Below are positions 46,152 through 58,559 of a stretch of 64,000 bases of DNA, in pieces (position 1 is the stretch's first letter; the number at the start of each line of letters is the position of its first letter). A program made the position numbers and the translations under genes. The notes beneath the pieces are model-generated. The model was given only the letters and a program-made list of their open reading frames with translations. It was not told the origin of the DNA and did not search any database. The stretch is from Apostichopus japonicus (lineage: Eukaryota > Echinodermata > Holothuroidea > Aspidochirotida > Stichopodidae): NCBI RefSeq assembly GCF_037975245.1, contig NC_092576.1, forward strand, positions 7,270,501 to 7,334,500, in the 5' to 3' direction.

Positions 46152-49100
46152 CTACAATAGAAGGGATTACAGAAAGGGTAAGCACATTAAAACTCACAAC
46201 TTTAAGTAACTGACGGTATAGAGTAAGAAAGGTGATAACAGAAAGAAAGCTATATGTAGTAGCTATTTGTTAAGTGTTTTGTTTGTTTAACTTTACCTGC
46301 TTCATATTCTTAAGAAACGTCATGAAGGTGTTTCGAAGGCTCCCGAAAGACGGCCTCTCTTCAATGGATGAATTCCAAGTGGAGAGCAATACGCCAAATC
46401 TGTGTGTGGAAATTAAGTTGATGAACCAATTCCGTAACATAATATAGTTCCCCATTGACCGTGGATTAATGCATATTAGGTAATGTTTGTTACCTACTCA
46501 CAACATTTGAACGTGACACGCGTTGGACGAAACTGAACTTGAGGCAAACAGGTACGATATCATATATGCACACTGACATATTTGTGTATTAACTTTTTTT
46601 CTTGTGCGTCTTCTTTACAGTAAGATATGTGTATGTGTTAGTGTGTATGTGTGTGTATGTGTATGTATTTTTATGTATATAGTTATGTGTATGAGTATGG
46701 GAATCGGTACGGAACTTCATATCTCCTCAGTCAAAATTGAAACCTTCTTCAATCCAAAGTCAAACCTATAAAGTGAAGATAAAGAAAGGTAAAACCAAAA
46801 CCAACAACGAAACAGTTTGCTTTCAGCCTGCAATTATAAGTTCACTTATGATACAAACAGCAACATTTCAATTATCAATATCTGGATAAAGCAATATTCA
46901 AATTCCTTTGCAAATTTCACCATATTTCTTAGTGTACTTCCTCGTTTATTATTCCAAACAATTTGTCCTCTGAAATATCATTTTATGTTTTGTTTTACTG
47001 TCATAAGATAGCGAACCTGCCTTTTGTATGATGTGATGTTTGTTTGCACGTTGGTTAGAGAACAGTTCATAAAATTAATACTCACAACCCTCCTGGACAC
47101 GCTAGTGGCTGATCAAGGTTGTCTTTTGCTCTCAGTTTCTTTTCAATCTCTGGACAAGTCAAACCTCCAAAAGGGGTGTCACCTTACCATTGAACAGGAA
47201 AAAGAAATTTATACAATTCCTGATAGACAGTTACACATAGTTAAAGAAGTAGATATAGGGCTTCAACTGTAATTCCTTCCAAATAGTGTGTAATATGTTA
47301 TAAACTATAGAGGAATTTATGTAAGAAAGTATTTTGTTAAGGATTCTGTTTAACGCCCATCATTACACAGAGGAGTCAAAATCCTAGCCATGCCCAAGGA
47401 CAATTATGCCACCGGGCTCCTGTGGCACTTTTCCAACGTTTCCAACAGTATGTTATACATATGAATACATAACCAAATACAACCCCCCCCCCCCCAACCA
47501 CCTTATTCAAAACAAACCCTTCCTTTTATAAGGCCTAACCATACCAAGAGAGTAAATCTCCCAGACAACAACTCCAAAGTTCCAGACATCTGATTTTTCC
47601 TTATAGTGACCCAAGAAGACAGTTTCTGGTGCCAGCCACGCCAGAGGAGGAAATTTCTGGTTATAGGGAGAGAATAAGAAAACCGAATTCCTGTTACCGT
47701 TTTATGCGTGCCACCTTTTGCAAAACAGACAGTCTGTTTTGTTCAGATGAGAGAGACTTAATGGTGTGCCACGGAAGGCTTATGTACTACATACAGATCC
47801 GTCTCAAGAGTAATAACATGTGCCCATTATATTCAAGATATTTCTTACATAGTATTCTACTTATTCGCTTTAAGCTCTGAACTTAGCAAACGTTTACAAT
47901 TACTTAAAACCAGCATGCATTTGCTTTTGTTTATGATGCTTTTGGTTTCGCAGTCAATTATTACCAAGCTACGTGTCACCTTGTGCCATTGTGCGATATA
48001 GTGTACATATAATCATCATGTATGAAACTTTATATGTACATTAACACATTATATTATCATGTAACAAATACGTATTTTTCTAGAACTACTATAACTTTGC
48101 TTGAATAAATTCTGAATAGTACATGCCACTTCAAACACCACATGTCAAATGTACCATATTAAATAATTATTTATCTGTTGAATAAACATAAACCATGAAA
48201 TCAGAAAATGGAGCCTATTTTTTGTTAGACACCGTTTGTCAAAGTTTCAACTTACAAAATCCGATGTAAATCACAATTAAGACCAGAGTGTCTAATCGTT
48301 ATTCCTACATTTCAGCACGCCTTGGTACACAGATTCTCTTAATACTAATATCAATAACAACATAAATCGTCTTTACCGATTGGAGAATGCTGTCCACCCT
48401 CTCCTGTGCTAAATCTACAGGCCAAAAATCATACAGTTTGCATTTCCCACTTGAAGTAAGAAGAACTTTTCTTGCAGCAAGTCCAGGATGGAGAAACTGC
48501 AACGAAACCAAAATCACAAATCGACATCTGTTACTAAATGACTTTTGTTGATTAATGTTTATCTAGTGAAATGAAAGCAAGAGGCGTAACTTTGTTCGAT
48601 CATTATAAGATCCTTTGTGTGCTAATTAATCACATAACAACTAATTCAGAAAGGAATACCCAAGGCATTTTACGGTTTGTTGGTAATAGAAGTAACGTAA
48701 GTTATTCTATAACGATAACGAAGGTCTTGTACAGGTTTCGTTTGTCACGGCTATATTGACAGGAAAATGGACAGTTTCCTGTTTATCAACTGTCATATAC
48801 ATAGACTTATCTAAATATTGTAGATTTATCACTAAACTATTGACATAAATATTAATCGTGCATGTTAGAAAGGATGATGTAAAGTAACTCAATGCTCAAT
48901 TGAAATGGTTCCCAAAGTTGTTCTCAAAATTTAAGGTATATTTGTATTCAGTCTTAACGCGATAGAAAATCCAGAGTGTTTAGGCTGACTTTTTTTGGTA
49001 ATATAAACAAAGAGAGTAAACATACGCGCCTTTACAAAGTGCTTTCCTTTCTTTAGGCTAGTACCCAATTGTTTCTCAATGGTAAATATTGGTTGTAACA

Positions 49101-52100
49101 TGGAGCTATTAGGAAGAAAAGTCCATATGCATCGAGACTAACTCTTACCTTTTGACTTGCCAAGAAGAACATTCCATTACATACGTCTACTGCGTAAACG
49201 GTCAATTGTAGCGTCTTCTCATGCTCGGCCAGTTGTGCAGTCGCGACCTTAGAGGAGTCACTGAAGTGCTGATAATTTCGCAGGAGAACATCCTTGAGCG
49301 TTCCACATTCGATATGTTCTTGGTAGATGAAATGCGGTACTTTGAAAACAAAATGAATGAAAACAATATGGCCGTCATACATCTTTGATGCTGTAGTCTC
49401 TAGAGACATTCGTAACGTTAATATTTACTTTATATAATTTTTAATTTTTCTAAGAGCTCAAATAAGTGAGTAAGGCTAGATGGGAATGCTTGGACTAGTT
49501 CTCAACTATAGAAACAACTATAGGTACAACTATAGAAACAACAGAGTCAGTAGACTATTAAACATATTTGGAAATAGTTTCCAGATTAACTTTAACCAAT
49601 AAAAGATAGCCGTCATATATGCTGCTCTCAAAAATGAGAGTAACATATTATTCGATGCAGCAGTAGCTCAACAAATCCTATTTTTTTGGCATGATTTCAA
49701 ACTTGTTTATGCATATTAGAAGTACAAACAGTCTGGCAAATAGAGAACGTTTTGCATGAATGTGGTATTATTTGTTTGAAAATATGTTTCAAATTTGAAT
49801 AAGTCACAATTACTCGAATTTTGATAACACAAAATAATTCTTTAACTTTATGTTATATCTATTTCATTTATAGGATTAAAATGTATCATAGAGCCGGGGG
49901 TTGGGGGGGGGGCACTTGGGGCACGTTCCCCTATTTTTTTTTCCAAAAGCAAATGTGCCCTACTGGCAAATAAAATGTGCCACTTTGATGAAGTCTTTTG
50001 GATATCTTAAGCCTTTGTTAATTTTAATATTTTATTTTAATTATTAATTTTTAGTCTGTAGATGCTTTTTTTTTAAATGGCATTCTATATCTTTTTGTAA
50101 CACGGTTATAAACAATATCAATAAATATTATTGATAGTATATTAACAAATCATATATATGTAAGTGATATGGCCGATGTGTATCGGTTTATAGCATAACG
50201 AGTGGTGGTTGTGGAATGAGAAAGTGACCCTCTGATGTTGTGCTCCCCACACTTTTGGAAGCATCCTACCCCTAGATCATATCATATACTCACCGTCCTC
50301 TAGAGCGACTCCGAGTATTTCAGCGATATTCTCGTGCTTGCGTAACGTCATCACGTTCTTTGCCAAGGCACGAAAGTTTAACATATCTTTCATTCTTGCG
50401 TCATCTTTATTAAATAAAGAAAGGGTGCAGTATGTTAAAAGAAACTGTTTTCGTTTTGGTTGCCAGTATTCAATCACGATTTCGCAAAAGTTTCACAATA
50501 TGGCAGCATTGAACGGCTATTTAGGGGCATTGGCATAGTGGGCGATCAGGGGGATAAATATCCCTAATTGTATCATCAATTATAAAATGTGTAAAGTAAG
50601 TAGGCCTGACGTTTCGATCCTACCAGGATCTTCTTCAGAGGCTAAATGACAAGTACAGTAACAAAAGGGACAAAAACACGAACAGAAAACAGACAGGTTA
50701 ATGAGCACTGTGAACACAATGAGATAGATGAAAGGGGATTATAAAAATATAAAATGTCAGAGTCATTCCTCCCTTGAAACATATTTATTGTGCCTGAAAA
50801 TCGCCAAGAGAGATATACCTCAATATCAATCAGCTTTCTATTTAACCGCCTCTAAAATCGGTCAACATGAATCAACACTTACCCTTTAAAAGGAATACCT
50901 TTATACAACTTTGTTAACTGCTATAAATAAAAAAAAAGACTGATGTCGACTTGCGGAGACTACCGAGTATTATACAACGTTCAATTCTTTTATGAAGCAT
51001 AAAGAGTAACATATGATACGTTACATAACGTTCCGAAAACGTTATTATGTTGTAAGTGTGTAACATAATGGCGTGCTGCATGTACGAAATTATGACGATA
51101 CGCTAAGAAACCAATGGAAGATTTGTAAACTGTATATAATACTTAAGATTTTCTTCCTCAAACGTCCTTACCGGAGACAGTCTTCGCGATGATTTTGCTT
51201 CCGTTACCATTTATAGTTGTAGTAGTAGCGAGATAGTATTTAATGGTACCTTCACCTGGTAGTTGACATGTTAGCTGTACGTCGCAACACCGCACTACCA
51301 ATGCATCGTCCTCATTGGAAATTATTGTGACTCTGTCTTGAGGATGGTGTACTAAATGTTTCAACGATAGAAAGTCAGCTTATCATAGTGATTTTCCTTT
51401 CAATTCAAGGTCTACTTTGTAGTTTCAAAGTTTAAAAATGTGAGACGAAGGATTTCAAATGCGTCTGAGGTCGTAACAAGTTGTCATGAAAAGTTGCCCA
51501 AAGAAGACGGAAAATTAATTGATTATATTTGTTCCACCAAGTGACACTTTGTTTGTAAATACAGCCCACGTATTATAATTATTTTACTATACAAAATTTC
51601 TATAGCGCCTTAGCCAATCAGAAATTGCTCTAAGGCGCTTTACAGTAATATACATACAAACATGATATACAAATATATAAATCGATAATGTAAGGTATAA
51701 AAAGGGTAGAACATTTGTTATATACAATCTAACAATAAATTGTATAAAAAACTGCAAATAGGAAATCGAAAATTATAAAAAAAATCTAAAAATATTTAAA
51801 ATTTTTAAAGCGCTATACATGCAAAATGGAAAATGCGTTGTACTAATGTGACAATATTAATAGTATAGAAAGCACGGTAATGGAATGCAGATCTAAATAG
51901 AAAGGTTTTGACTAGTTTTTTAATTTCATCTATATTTTTGGCACACTTAGCTTCCTCCGGTGAATATGTAATGATTATACAAAGACGTATAACTGAATGT
52001 AAACAAATCTCTTGGTTCACTTGTACTAAATATATATTTTATTTTTAAGGCATGCGCTATTTTTCATTCTCATTCATGTCATTGTTTTAATTGTTTAAGT

Positions 52101-55100
52101 TGTTTAAGTTTAATTGTCTCAGAATTGACTTATGAATTTGTGAAAAGGTAAATCTATTTTGGAAATATTCACTGGTTGTGGAATTATCTATTACAAACAT
52201 TTCTTAGCAAATAACTTACTTACCCATATCAATTCCTTCGGTTCTCGTAGTATTGGTTGGTAAAACCTCTCGAGAAACCGAGGGCACGGGTATAGTGACC
52301 GATGAAGCTGACAAGCTAAGTATTAATAAACATATACTTACTATTCGTTTTCGTTTTCGTTTATTTATTCAATCTAAAGAGTAGGCCTTCATTCTTTACG
52401 TACAACATGATAACAATGATATGTACTGTGTGATATCAATGTTTTCCTATATCAGTGAATAGTATACTCATAATTAGTTCAGTTCAGTATATAGAGGAAT
52501 ATATCCCGGCATTGGAGGTGCTGCCCCGGGACCGTTTGATTGTTGAGACGATAACTAAACCCGTTATATTTCACGTTCTCCCGTCCACCACAAGAAGTAA
52601 TGCGATATGTTACGATAAAATTAACGATTTTATATGATGAAATATTAACATTTTGTTGGACAAAATACTTTTTTTTTTTTTAGGAATGTTCGAGGATGTT
52701 AACAATTAAGCAAATATATGTCTTCGTGAGGACGATACCAATACGATCAAAAACAAACTCAATCAAAATGTTACATTTATACTAATCTGATGGCATCTTA
52801 ATCGATATTTCAAAGGAGACAAACAGGGTACCTGAAAACTAAACATCTGTTCTATAAAAATCTCACTTTTCAATTCATTGAATTTTAACAGAGACCCAAC
52901 ACCGACCTGTAAAATATTAAAGTCGGTAGAGTCTGACAAATGTCAACCAAATGGTATTAAGTGCATTTAAAGTCTTAAGTCATGTTGAGTGTGAAAATTA
53001 GATGGCTTATAGTTATGAAGAATGGCTAATGATGTTCATGTTCTACCGAGACATTGCTGAAGCAGTCACTGATAATTTGAGCTTACCTTGTGCGAGTCAC
53101 GATACTAGGAGCTATGGAATTAAAACCAGACGAAGTTGAAATTTGCAATGTTGAGATAGACAAAGGACAGAACAACAGCGTGAGATTAATCGTATTTCTG
53201 CTTTTTCCATTGATTTCTTTTGATGTTATAAATTGATTGGAACATAAAACAAGACAATATCGTTTACACAGGAACACATATCTCAAAAAGGAGTTTGTCA
53301 CAGTAATTAAAAAGTAATAATAATTATTGAAATTATGCTAATGATGTCAAGTGACATCGAGTTTCAATGTTCTTTTTGTATATGGCAGAGTACTTCATTT
53401 CCAAGACAAAACCGTAAAAATAAATGTAATTATATGTTATAGATTAAATGTTATTGCATCCAGCCTTATAAAATGTCTTCAAACAGGTTTTTTTGACAAG
53501 ATATTCCGCACCATATTTGGTAAAAATGTAAACCTAAAACTTACTTGAATACTTCTTTCGAAGAAACAGCAAAAGAGGGATGCTTATTACTATGGCAATA
53601 ACCGGCAGTATGGAAATTATTAGTGTCCACGGGGTTGACTTTACTTCTTCTGTAATCTCTTCATATCCCGTTGTGGTAATTACGTCTGAAAGAACTTGTA
53701 AGAAAATGAATGATAATGAATTACATATAGTAGGATATAATTCTCAGTCTAATAGAGATACCTGGGTTTGGTATCAAAACAATTTACATGTTGCCTGTAG
53801 CGATTTGTCAAGTCTTTAATTCATGATACCTTATCCGTGCATTGCGAAGTCAAAAAAAAGTAAAAGTAACTTCTTTTGTAATAGGACACAAACAGAATGT
53901 CACAAACGTAATGCAATTTGCATGTTGCATCAAAGATGTAGATATTTTTTTGTAAATTGCAATAAACTAAACAGAGGATGGGGTGGGCTATTTGCTCCAT
54001 GCATTAGTATGAACATGAAGGCCATATTTAGCAAAATATTAATATAAATGTTTATGCAGTTTGTTGAAATTGATCGATGATGATGACTTTTTACCTCTTA
54101 CTCTAATGGTTTTACTCTGATTTACTGAACAGTACTGCGATTCGCTAGCTATGCATTGGATACTTCCACTGTCACGTCGAGGTAAAAAGTTCATCTGTAT
54201 TTCTCGTCCACTTCCATTTACAAAATCATTACTGCTGATATTGATTTCTTCATTTTTTACTTCCCAATAAAGTTCAGTGTTTATTGCTGGTTTCGTTACA
54301 TTGCAGATAGCAAATGATTCAACCTTGCTATCAACATCAATCAAAGTTTTCATATTTTCTCCGTTGATCCACAATGTCACCTCGGGACAAACTAAATTAA
54401 TAAAAAGTCGAATAAATAAAACAAAAATAAAAAATCTAGCGTAATGTTATATCACCAATAAAACACACGATTGTTTGGATATCACTCTTTCATAAAGTAA
54501 CTTTTGCTGGACATTTCTTGGCAAATTTTCGACACAACAGTGTCGATAGATCATTGGTTCAGGAAATATGAATTTCATATTTCATTGCAATGGCTATTCA
54601 TACTAAGATAGGTTCTAACTTGTGATTCTTCGGTATTTATTGGGTTTTCACCGTCATTATTAGCATTACCCAGAGGTAGCGTTGGAAACATTTTGAATAT
54701 TTTATGTCACTGACATTTATCACAACTATTAAGCAAGAAACATTCAACGGTTCACGTGGTTTGGAAAGAGTGGATGTCGTAATTATACAATTATACAACA
54801 TAATAAAGTTCACTGAATTATCTTACGTACAAATATAGAGATAAGCAAAGTTTAGTTTTATTAAAAAAGCAAGTCAGAATAGCTTTTTTAAACTTTGGAA
54901 TTATTGTTTATGAACGGCGTTAAATGTATTTACCTTGTAAATGATTTCACTTAATCGTTATAACCACTTTCGCTCACATATTGTTATTACAATATTAACA
55001 AATTTGAAATGATCAGGTTTAAGTTTACTTTAATGATTGGATGAGTCCTTACCGTTTGTTTTGTAATCGACTATAACATTAACCACCTGTGTGTGACCTA

Positions 55101-56853
55101 CAATACTTCGATCAATACTGGTACATGTTATCGTTCCTTGGTCAGACTCTAAAATTGTACTGAGCATCGCGGTTTGGTCCACTAATCTGTTTACATCTCC
55201 ACGTGTTGAGTTGAATGAATCGATTGATGAATTTATTGTTTGATTGTTCAGAGTCCATTTCAGCTCTATCGGTGCTCTTGCTCCTATGGCGCAGCAATAT
55301 GCAGTAAAGGTCTCCTCGGCATTAACAAATATCTCATTGGTCTGGCGTGAGCCGTTTTGATTTTCATTGGAAAAATATTTGGATCCATTTATTGTTATGT
55401 AAACCTCTGGAGTCACTATCGACAAAACAATGGAGATGAATTCAATTAACATATTATAGGTATTAGTAAATCATTGATTTCCAGAATTATTTCCAAAGCA
55501 TATACTTGCATTCTACTACGAATAAATGTTAACTTTATGAATGCAAATGATAAATGATTATACAGTCACAATACCATGTACTGTCAACAACAGAAGAATC
55601 GTACCGGTCACGTTAACCATCTTTGAATGAACCATAGAATTTTAAGGATGTGCGAAGCAACTTTGAAGTACTTTAACTTAATATTTCGGAAAACACATCT
55701 TAATAAAATAATATTACTTGAATTGAAATGAAACCAGTTCATTGCTTTTTAGACTAACTGATGCACCCGGCTGGCATATAAGTTAGTGCTATGAGAGAAA
55801 TGAAGCTGTTATATTAAATTTTTAAGTGTTACTGTAGCCACTAGATTCAGCGTGGTGAAATCAGTTCGTGATTCTATGAGTGCAGTTTTCCCATCAATTA
55901 TCAAGTAGTTCTCCCGTGAAGGAATTTACTGATTACATACTGGAGAAAGCAAGTTGTTCACAACGTCGGTGACGATTCATTAGTCTGCAACCAGAATTAC
56001 CTTGATAATTATGATATCTTGTATTAAAAACCTAGTCTTTGAAATCTCGCAAATTATTGAGATCTGTTTAAATGCAATATTTAATACTATATCTAGGGCG
56101 ACACTGGCAGAAGACATATTGTTAGTAGCTTCATAATTTTCAAACAAGAACTCATTTTTTTCTTGGTTCCATTTACAACTAAAGGGCATCCAAACCGGTA
56201 AAATTACCCATTGCATTAGTGCAGAAGATAACTCTTTATATTACGGTATAGGACAAGATTACACTGACATGTTTTTCATTCAAAAATTCTCTATAGTGTC
56301 TATAAAGTAACAAGAACTTTTGTTTAACAGTACTGTAACAGTATCAGTTACATTATTATAATTGCATTTTAAATTTATTACATAACTATATACATCGTTA
56401 TCGGTATAGGCTAACTATCTAATAATTTTAAGTGCCAGTCATGTCGTTACATTCTATTTATATTTTGCATTTGCTTAAAAATGTGAAAAATTAAGTTAAA
56501 CACAAACCTTTAATTTTCAAGGTGTAGTTTATTATTATTGACTTGTTGTCACTATATGAACAATCATAATTCCCTTCGTGGTTGACAGAGATTTCTTCAA
56601 TCCAAAGTGAGTTGTTCGTCAGTACTGATAAATTCGTCTGTTTAAAGTTACTCGCTTCTGTTATCAATATCTGTCCATTATAAGTTAGCACCGTTTGCTC
56701 ATATCTCCATTGTGTCAAATACGAATCCACTCTCTGACAATCAAACGTCACATAACTGCCGATGCTTTTAACAATCAAGATGGCTACCGTAGACGGCGGT
56801 AAAATAATGAAAATTAATTTCAAAAGTGCTGGAACTCTTAACGTTACTTCCAT
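46011..56853 (-). CDS. Gene C: complete Ig-domain receptor pseudokinase
   Basis: Fourteen exons on the minus strand: 56853-56508, 55415-55053, 54391-54095, 53685-53545, 53111-53087, 52315-52224, 51351-51172, 50404-50294, 49339-49149, 48496-48377, 47656-47545, 47182-47086, 46399-46297, 46151-46011. All have AG/GT ends, phases agree throughout and the sum is 773 codons (772 residues plus stop). Order: signal peptide and Ig1 (1-115), Ig2, Ig3 (to about 335), membrane helix (about 355-376), juxtamembrane, kinase-like domain (about 425-725), acidic tail (727-772). Kinase motifs: IIAK (K478) kept; HPG for HRD (585-587); AARK; DFW for DFG (605-607). No phosphotransfer is expected; signalling would go through partners or the tail tyrosines Y742 and Y755. 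This is the best intact member in the window. Confidence 0.88.
46297..51351 (-). CDS. Gene C kinase-like exons
   Basis: N-lobe: [15 protein letters not shown], which keeps two Gly but lacks the GxGxxG form, and KIIAKTV. Alpha-[18 protein letters not shown], no Glu at the expected site. Hinge: [16 protein letters not shown]. Catalytic loop: [20 protein letters not shown] and DFWP. Activation end and alpha-[10 protein letters not shown] and [17 protein letters not shown]. Alpha-[18 protein letters not shown]. Alpha-[21 protein letters not shown]. The C-lobe scaffold is that of a receptor tyrosine kinase, but neither the catalytic Asp nor the metal-binding DFG Gly and AARN Asn are present. Confidence 0.88.
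46618..46712. repeat. TATGTG-type microsatellite in gene C intron
   Basis: Counterpart of 14380-14505, with more TGTATGTG words and fewer TATGGG words. Confidence 0.8.
49890..50000. repeat. G-run repeat fragment with GTGCCCC words
   Basis: GGGGGTTGGGGGGGGGG then GCACTTGGGGCACGTTCCCC, similar to the G-run and GCACGTGCCCCC inside the 17585-19214 element. It is likely a fragment of an interspersed repeat in a gene C intron. Confidence 0.5.
50586..50760 (-). repeat. Hammerhead-like repeat, minus-strand copy
   Basis: The reverse complement ends CTGAAGAAGATCCTGGTAGG then ATCGAAACGTCAGGCC, preceded by the family body (AACCTGTCTGTTTTCTGTTC). It sits in the intron between the alpha-C and N-lobe exons of gene C. 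Confidence 0.6.
51585..51985 (-). mobile_element. LINE 3' fragment
   Basis: The minus strand reads [20 protein letters not shown] then LFRSAF, the usual C-terminal end of CR1/L2/Jockey-type reverse transcriptases. Its 3' tail ends GGCGCTATAGAAATTTTG, akin to the tail of the LINE at 4567-5052. It lies in a gene C intron, on the same strand as the gene. Confidence 0.6.
52224..53685 (-). CDS. Gene C membrane helix, microexon and juxtamembrane exon
   Basis: The exon 53685-53545 has an acidic stalk and the helix [20 protein letters not shown] followed by RKKY, a normal stop-transfer signal. The 25-nt microexon 53111-53087 (TPSIVTRTS across its junctions) and the exon 52315-52224 keep frame only when used together. 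Confidence 0.75.
54095..56853 (-). CDS. Gene C ectodomain exons: signal peptide and Ig1-Ig3
   Basis: Exon 1 starts with a hydrophobic leader ([19 protein letters not shown]) and an Ig domain ([21 protein letters not shown]). Ig2 begins [13 protein letters not shown] with [15 protein letters not shown] and ITCTS. Ig3 begins [11 protein letters not shown] with ICNVT, LYWEV and IQCIAS. Ig2 and Ig3 share the PEV.I.ING start with gene B Ig2, unlike the VE/VKxNG type in gene A, so two Ig subtypes circulate in the cluster. Many N-x-S/T sites are present. Confidence 0.85.
55990..56216 (-). pseudogene. Relic Ig exon in intron 1 of gene C
   Basis: Two frames join into an Ig-like reading: [17 protein letters not shown] in one, then [15 protein letters not shown] and [18 protein letters not shown] in the next. 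Together they give the Cys, Trp and second Cys of an Ig domain in the right order, but a frameshift separates them and the end is not in family phase. Gene C probably once had four Ig domains, as gene B has. Confidence 0.5.
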
Positions 56854-58555
56854 CCTTAAAGTTTCCCTGTACTATGTTTTTGAAACAGAACAGTTATCCA
56901 TCAATTTTATTCGTTGAACCGATTAATTAAAAAAAAAAATCCTAGATGGGAGGTTACATGAAAACAGGTTCCGTGCACGGTATGTTTAGTTCCTCTATTC
57001 AACTAATCTTATTAATCTTCCCATCAAATATTCCTGGGCTTTCACACTGCTGCTTTCCACATTCGTGACGTGTATTCTCGTACACATTCTAATGATAATG
57101 TCACCTTGGCGCAATGAACTTTATATTAATCACTGTAATCTCACTTTTTCGTTTTCGAAACTAATTAACTTGTATGTAGTATGCACATTGTTCTCTCTTA
57201 TTCAGGAAGTTTCGCATTTGATACGCAAAATCAGCCGTTTTTGTTTCTCTTTTAATTTTCCTTTATCGTGTTTATAGAAAGCTTTCTAAGGAAGTTTCAA
57301 ATCGTGCTGCACCAGATAATACGCTATGTATACAACGTTCCACCGTAAACGATCAAGAACTTTCAAAATATGTTATCCATGTTTCTTTAATCTTTGTGCA
57401 TCGCCGCTATTGCGTTTAGATATACTTTTACATTACGGAATCTAATACCACTATTGCGACTATGCCTTTCCAAGATTAACAATTAATACATTATAAAATG
57501 ACCTGTGTTGAGCTTTTATGTTTTTCTAAATAATATATGAAATCACCCGCTGGGTTTACAGAGACATTGTGACGTCATTCATTGCTTTAGATTGAGCCCA
57601 TATCAGCTATGATAGTCTGTGCCAGTGGCTCCTTAAAACCGTTATCAAAAGAATGTAGATTCCTTTTTAATTACCATTCCTTACTTAGTCTATATTATTG
57701 AAGTTTCAATTAGATATAATATATGTAATAATTAATTCATTCATTTAAGTATCTATTTTTAAATTTTATGTTGATTTCTTGATTAATACCTTTCTTTCAA
57801 ACAAGATACTTGTATTATTCAGCGTCACAAAATGAATAAAATGAGTATCAAATCTGTGGGCCCCAACGCGTTGATACAAATTACAACAAATTGTAACAAA
57901 CTGTTACATGTGTATATGATGCATATACAACTTTGTTTGTTTTATACTAGATTTTATAAGTGTTTATGAAAAGAAGATTAACATTGGCACACAGACTCAG
58001 ATAACAGTGATCAAATTTCTTTGTCTATTCTCCTATTAATAAAATAGAAAGTATCTTATTCCTTAGACATGATGAGCATTCAATCGTTCGTTTTGGTTCT
58101 TCTAAAACACTTTTGTTTACAATTGAAAGAGAAAATTGGAAAGGACATTCATTGTCATGGTGCACCGGTATTGTTGATGAGTGTATTGTTAACTAATTGT
58201 TTCATTCATTGAATTCTGAACAATGGGTTTTGAAACTGATTGTAATATTAACCATTTTATTCAACCTTTTGTTAACAACTTGTATAGTTTGTATTCTAAA
58301 AATTGCCTACTATGCTAGCTCAAAAAAAAGTGACAGTTGTTCATCGCCGTAGAAATCTATCCCATTTAATATACAAAAGTATGGATGGAAACTGGTTTGT
58401 TATCCAGTGGCATATGCCTAACCAGTGTTTCATGTTTCTTGCATTCAACTAATATATAGCATTTATCACATCAGATCCATGGTGAAATCCCTATTTACCA
58501 AATAGGTTTTAGCTATTTTTGTACTTTATTGCCCTTAATAGGGTTTACTTTCCAC
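56854..58555. other. Upstream region of gene C
   Basis: A/T-rich and free of recognisable coding sequence. It should hold the gene C promoter, but no core element is clear enough to call. Confidence 0.35.
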
Positions 58556-58559
58556 AACA

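Larger units (their letters stand above)
34758..47330. repeat. Segmental duplication, copy 2
   Basis: This is the partner of 483-15130. The left edge lies in the intron between the activation-segment and alpha-G exons of gene A'. The right edge lies in the corresponding intron of gene C. Copy 2 lacks the MITE and LINE insertions of copy 1, has an 0.8-kb deletion across an Ig exon at 39560, and has its own 203-bp element inserted at 42100. Confidence 0.92.
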
